A stretch of 5,274 nt of DNA from JASEFH01 sp034679905 (GTDB lineage: Archaea > Halobacteriota > Methanomicrobia > Methanomicrobiales > JACTUA01). The notes below the pieces were generated by a model. That model saw only the letters and a list, made by a program, of their open reading frames with translations. It ran no database searches and was not told the origin of the DNA. This document shows, piece after piece, positions 4,059 through 5,274 of this stretch; the first letter of the stretch is position 1, and every line of letters starts with the position of its first letter. Location: contig JAXDAH010000159.1 of the NCBI GenBank assembly GCA_034679905.1, positions 1-5,274 of the forward strand, read 5' to 3'. The translations under genes were made by a program, and so were the position numbers.

Positions 4059-5216
4059 ATGGACAAGCTGCGAATAGCTGTTTTTTGCTGGGAATCACTC
4101 CCGTCCATCAAGGTGGGCGGGCTTGCCGTGGCTGCTACGAATCTGGCAGAATATGTGGCAAAGGACCATGAAGTGCACTACTTCACGCCGGCTCTGGAAG
4201 GGCAGGAGAAAGAAGCCGTTGTCAACGGCGTGTACTACCATCGATGTACTCCAAAGGGCACCAATATCGTGGAATACTGCAGGGATATGAGTTTTCAGAT
4301 GGTGGAAGATTACATCTCCGAGGAGAGGAACGGGGAGTTCGACGTTCTCCACTTTCACGATTGGCACGTGACCGACGCCCTCGAGATCCTGAAGGACAAC
4401 ACGACTGTGTTTACCTTTCACTCAACAGAATTCGGCCGAAACGGGAACCGGTTCGGTGAAGAAAGAATGTTTAAGGAGATATTCGAGAAGGAGCGCAAGG
4501 CAGGACGTCTGAGCAGAAAGGTCACCACGGTATCGCAGACACTGAAAACGGAGGTGACATCGCTCTACGGCGTGCCGGCGTGGAAGGTGGATGTGGTCCG
4601 AAACGGCATTCAGCCCGAGATGTACGCGCTCGACGTGGATTCCGAGGCGGTGAAGCAGGAGTACGGGATCCCCTCCGATGCACCGTTGGTCCTCTTCGCC
4701 GGGAGGCTCACCTACCAGAAGGGGCCCGATCTCCTGCTCGAAGCGATCCCGAAGATACTGCGGAGCGAGCCGGATGCACGATTCATCTTTGCCGGCGACG
4801 GGCATATGCACGACGAACTCAAGAAACGCGTGGGCGATTTGAATGGCAATGCGCAGTTCCTGGGATACGTGCCGGACCGCACATTCGTTCGGCTTCTCAA
4901 TGCCTGCGATATCCTGTCCATTCCGAGCAGGAACGAGCCCTTCGGGCTTGTACTTCTCGAAGGCTGGAGTGCAAAAAAGTGCGTCGTGGCATCGGATGTG
5001 GGAGGACTCTCCGAGAACATCGATCACGGTGTGGATGGAGTGAAAGTGCAGGTCGACTCGGACTCCCTTGCCGCTGGTATCAGTGGGGCGATGAACAACT
5101 GGGATGGCATGGCCAGCATGGGAGAGATGGGGAGGCAGAAGATCGAGAACGCTTTCAGATGGGATATCGTCACTGGTAAACTTATCGAGGTCTACCAGAC
5201 CTGCGGATTGAACTGA
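4059..5216 (+). CDS. GT-B glycosyltransferase, glycogen-synthase-like (GT4/GT5)
   Basis: This 385-residue retaining GT-B enzyme should move a sugar from a nucleotide donor in the cytoplasm. The N-terminal half resembles glycogen/starch synthase. IKVGGLA (17-23) carries the K-x-GG motif that contacts the ADP-sugar. HFHDW (98-102) is typical of that family, and FTFHSTEFGRNGN follows. The C-terminal half has the donor site: FAGRLTYQKG (213-222) with Arg216 and Lys221 for the phosphates, FIFAGDG (242-248), FLGYV, and EPFGLVLLE (293-301) with the two glutamates of the E-x7-E motif. VASDVGGLSENI ends the core. At about 385 residues it is shorter than bacterial GlgA (about 480), so it may be a compact archaeal glucan synthase or a GT4 enzyme for other glycans; the sequence does not decide. 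No membrane segment is seen. It stands alone behind a palindrome-bearing promoter. Confidence 0.88.
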   Translation: MDKLRIAVFCWESLPSIKVGGLAVAATNLAEYVAKDHEVHYFTPALEGQEKEAVVNGVYYHRCTPKGTNIVEYCRDMSFQMVEDYISEERNGEFDVLHFHDWHVTDALEILKDNTTVFTFHSTEFGRNGNRFGEERMFKEIFEKERKAGRLSRKVTTVSQTLKTEVTSLYGVPAWKVDVVRNGIQPEMYALDVDSEAVKQEYGIPSDAPLVLFAGRLTYQKGPDLLLEAIPKILRSEPDARFIFAGDGHMHDELKKRVGDLNGNAQFLGYVPDRTFVRLLNACDILSIPSRNEPFGLVLLEGWSAKKCVVASDVGGLSENIDHGVDGVKVQVDSDSLAAGISGAMNNWDGMASMGEMGRQKIENAFRWDIVTGKLIEVYQTCGLN

Positions 5217-5223
5217 TCCTTCA

Positions 5224-5250
5224 GGCTGGAGCCCCCCCTCCGCTCCAGCC
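5224..5250 (+). terminator. GC hairpin after the glycosyltransferase
   Basis: GGCTGGAGC (5224-5232) and GCTCCAGCC (5242-5250) form a perfect 9-bp stem around a C-rich nine-base loop. It starts eight bases after the stop codon. No T-run follows within the window, so it may protect the mRNA 3' end or be only part of a terminator. Confidence 0.5.
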
Positions 5251-5274
5251 CTTCGATATTCCGGATAGAGATAG

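Noticed and set aside
4422..5027. Long minus-strand frame of about 200 codons.
   Set aside because: It lies entirely antisense to the glycosyltransferase, whose motifs are unambiguous.
4580..5179. Plus-strand frame of about 200 codons in another frame inside the glycosyltransferase.
   Set aside because: Its Arg- and Gly-rich product is an out-of-frame shadow of the real gene.

Overview
The window looks like chromosomal DNA of a methanogenic euryarchaeon, most likely of the Methanomicrobia (Methanomicrobiales or a relative). Three things point there. A pyruvoyl-dependent arginine decarboxylase closely resembles the Methanosarcina-type enzyme. There is an archaeal membrane-anchored Clp-fold serine protease. 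Genes start behind A/T-rich TATA boxes about 27 bases upstream of the start codon or predicted transcript start, often with no ribosome binding site. Placement is from remembered family sequences, not from a search.

Layout. 1-1050: about 1 kb with no gene I can support. It opens with an extreme C13-T-G13 inverted repeat and holds short direct repeats, GC-rich hairpins and one weak minus-strand ORF. 1084-1626 (+): arginine decarboxylase (pdaD), ending at a T-run. 1766-2632 (-): SDH-family Clp-fold serine protease with an N-terminal membrane anchor, convergent with pdaD. 2655-2903 (-): possible small cysteine-containing protein directly upstream of the protease. 2904-3350: mostly non-coding, with a palindromic TATA element and a possible decayed minus-strand ORF. 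3351-3755 (+): small HEAT/ARM-repeat protein, followed by a G-rich tract and a T-run. 3756-4058: regulatory interval with a perfect 18-bp palindrome in front of a TATA box. 4059-5216 (+): GT-B glycosyltransferase with glycogen-synthase-like N-terminal motifs, followed by a GC hairpin.

The four confident genes do not form an operon. Each has its own TATA box, and none shares an obvious pathway with its neighbour: polyamine/agmatine synthesis, membrane proteolysis, a protein-interaction scaffold, and glucan or other glycan synthesis. Promoter geometry corrects the start of every one: in each case the longest ORF begins upstream of the predicted transcription start. I see no CRISPR array, tRNA, rRNA, transposase or recognisable defence system. 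The most interesting leads are the 18-bp palindrome before the glycosyltransferase, the candidate small protein whose stop codon lies inside the protease promoter, and the repeat- and hairpin-rich first kilobase.
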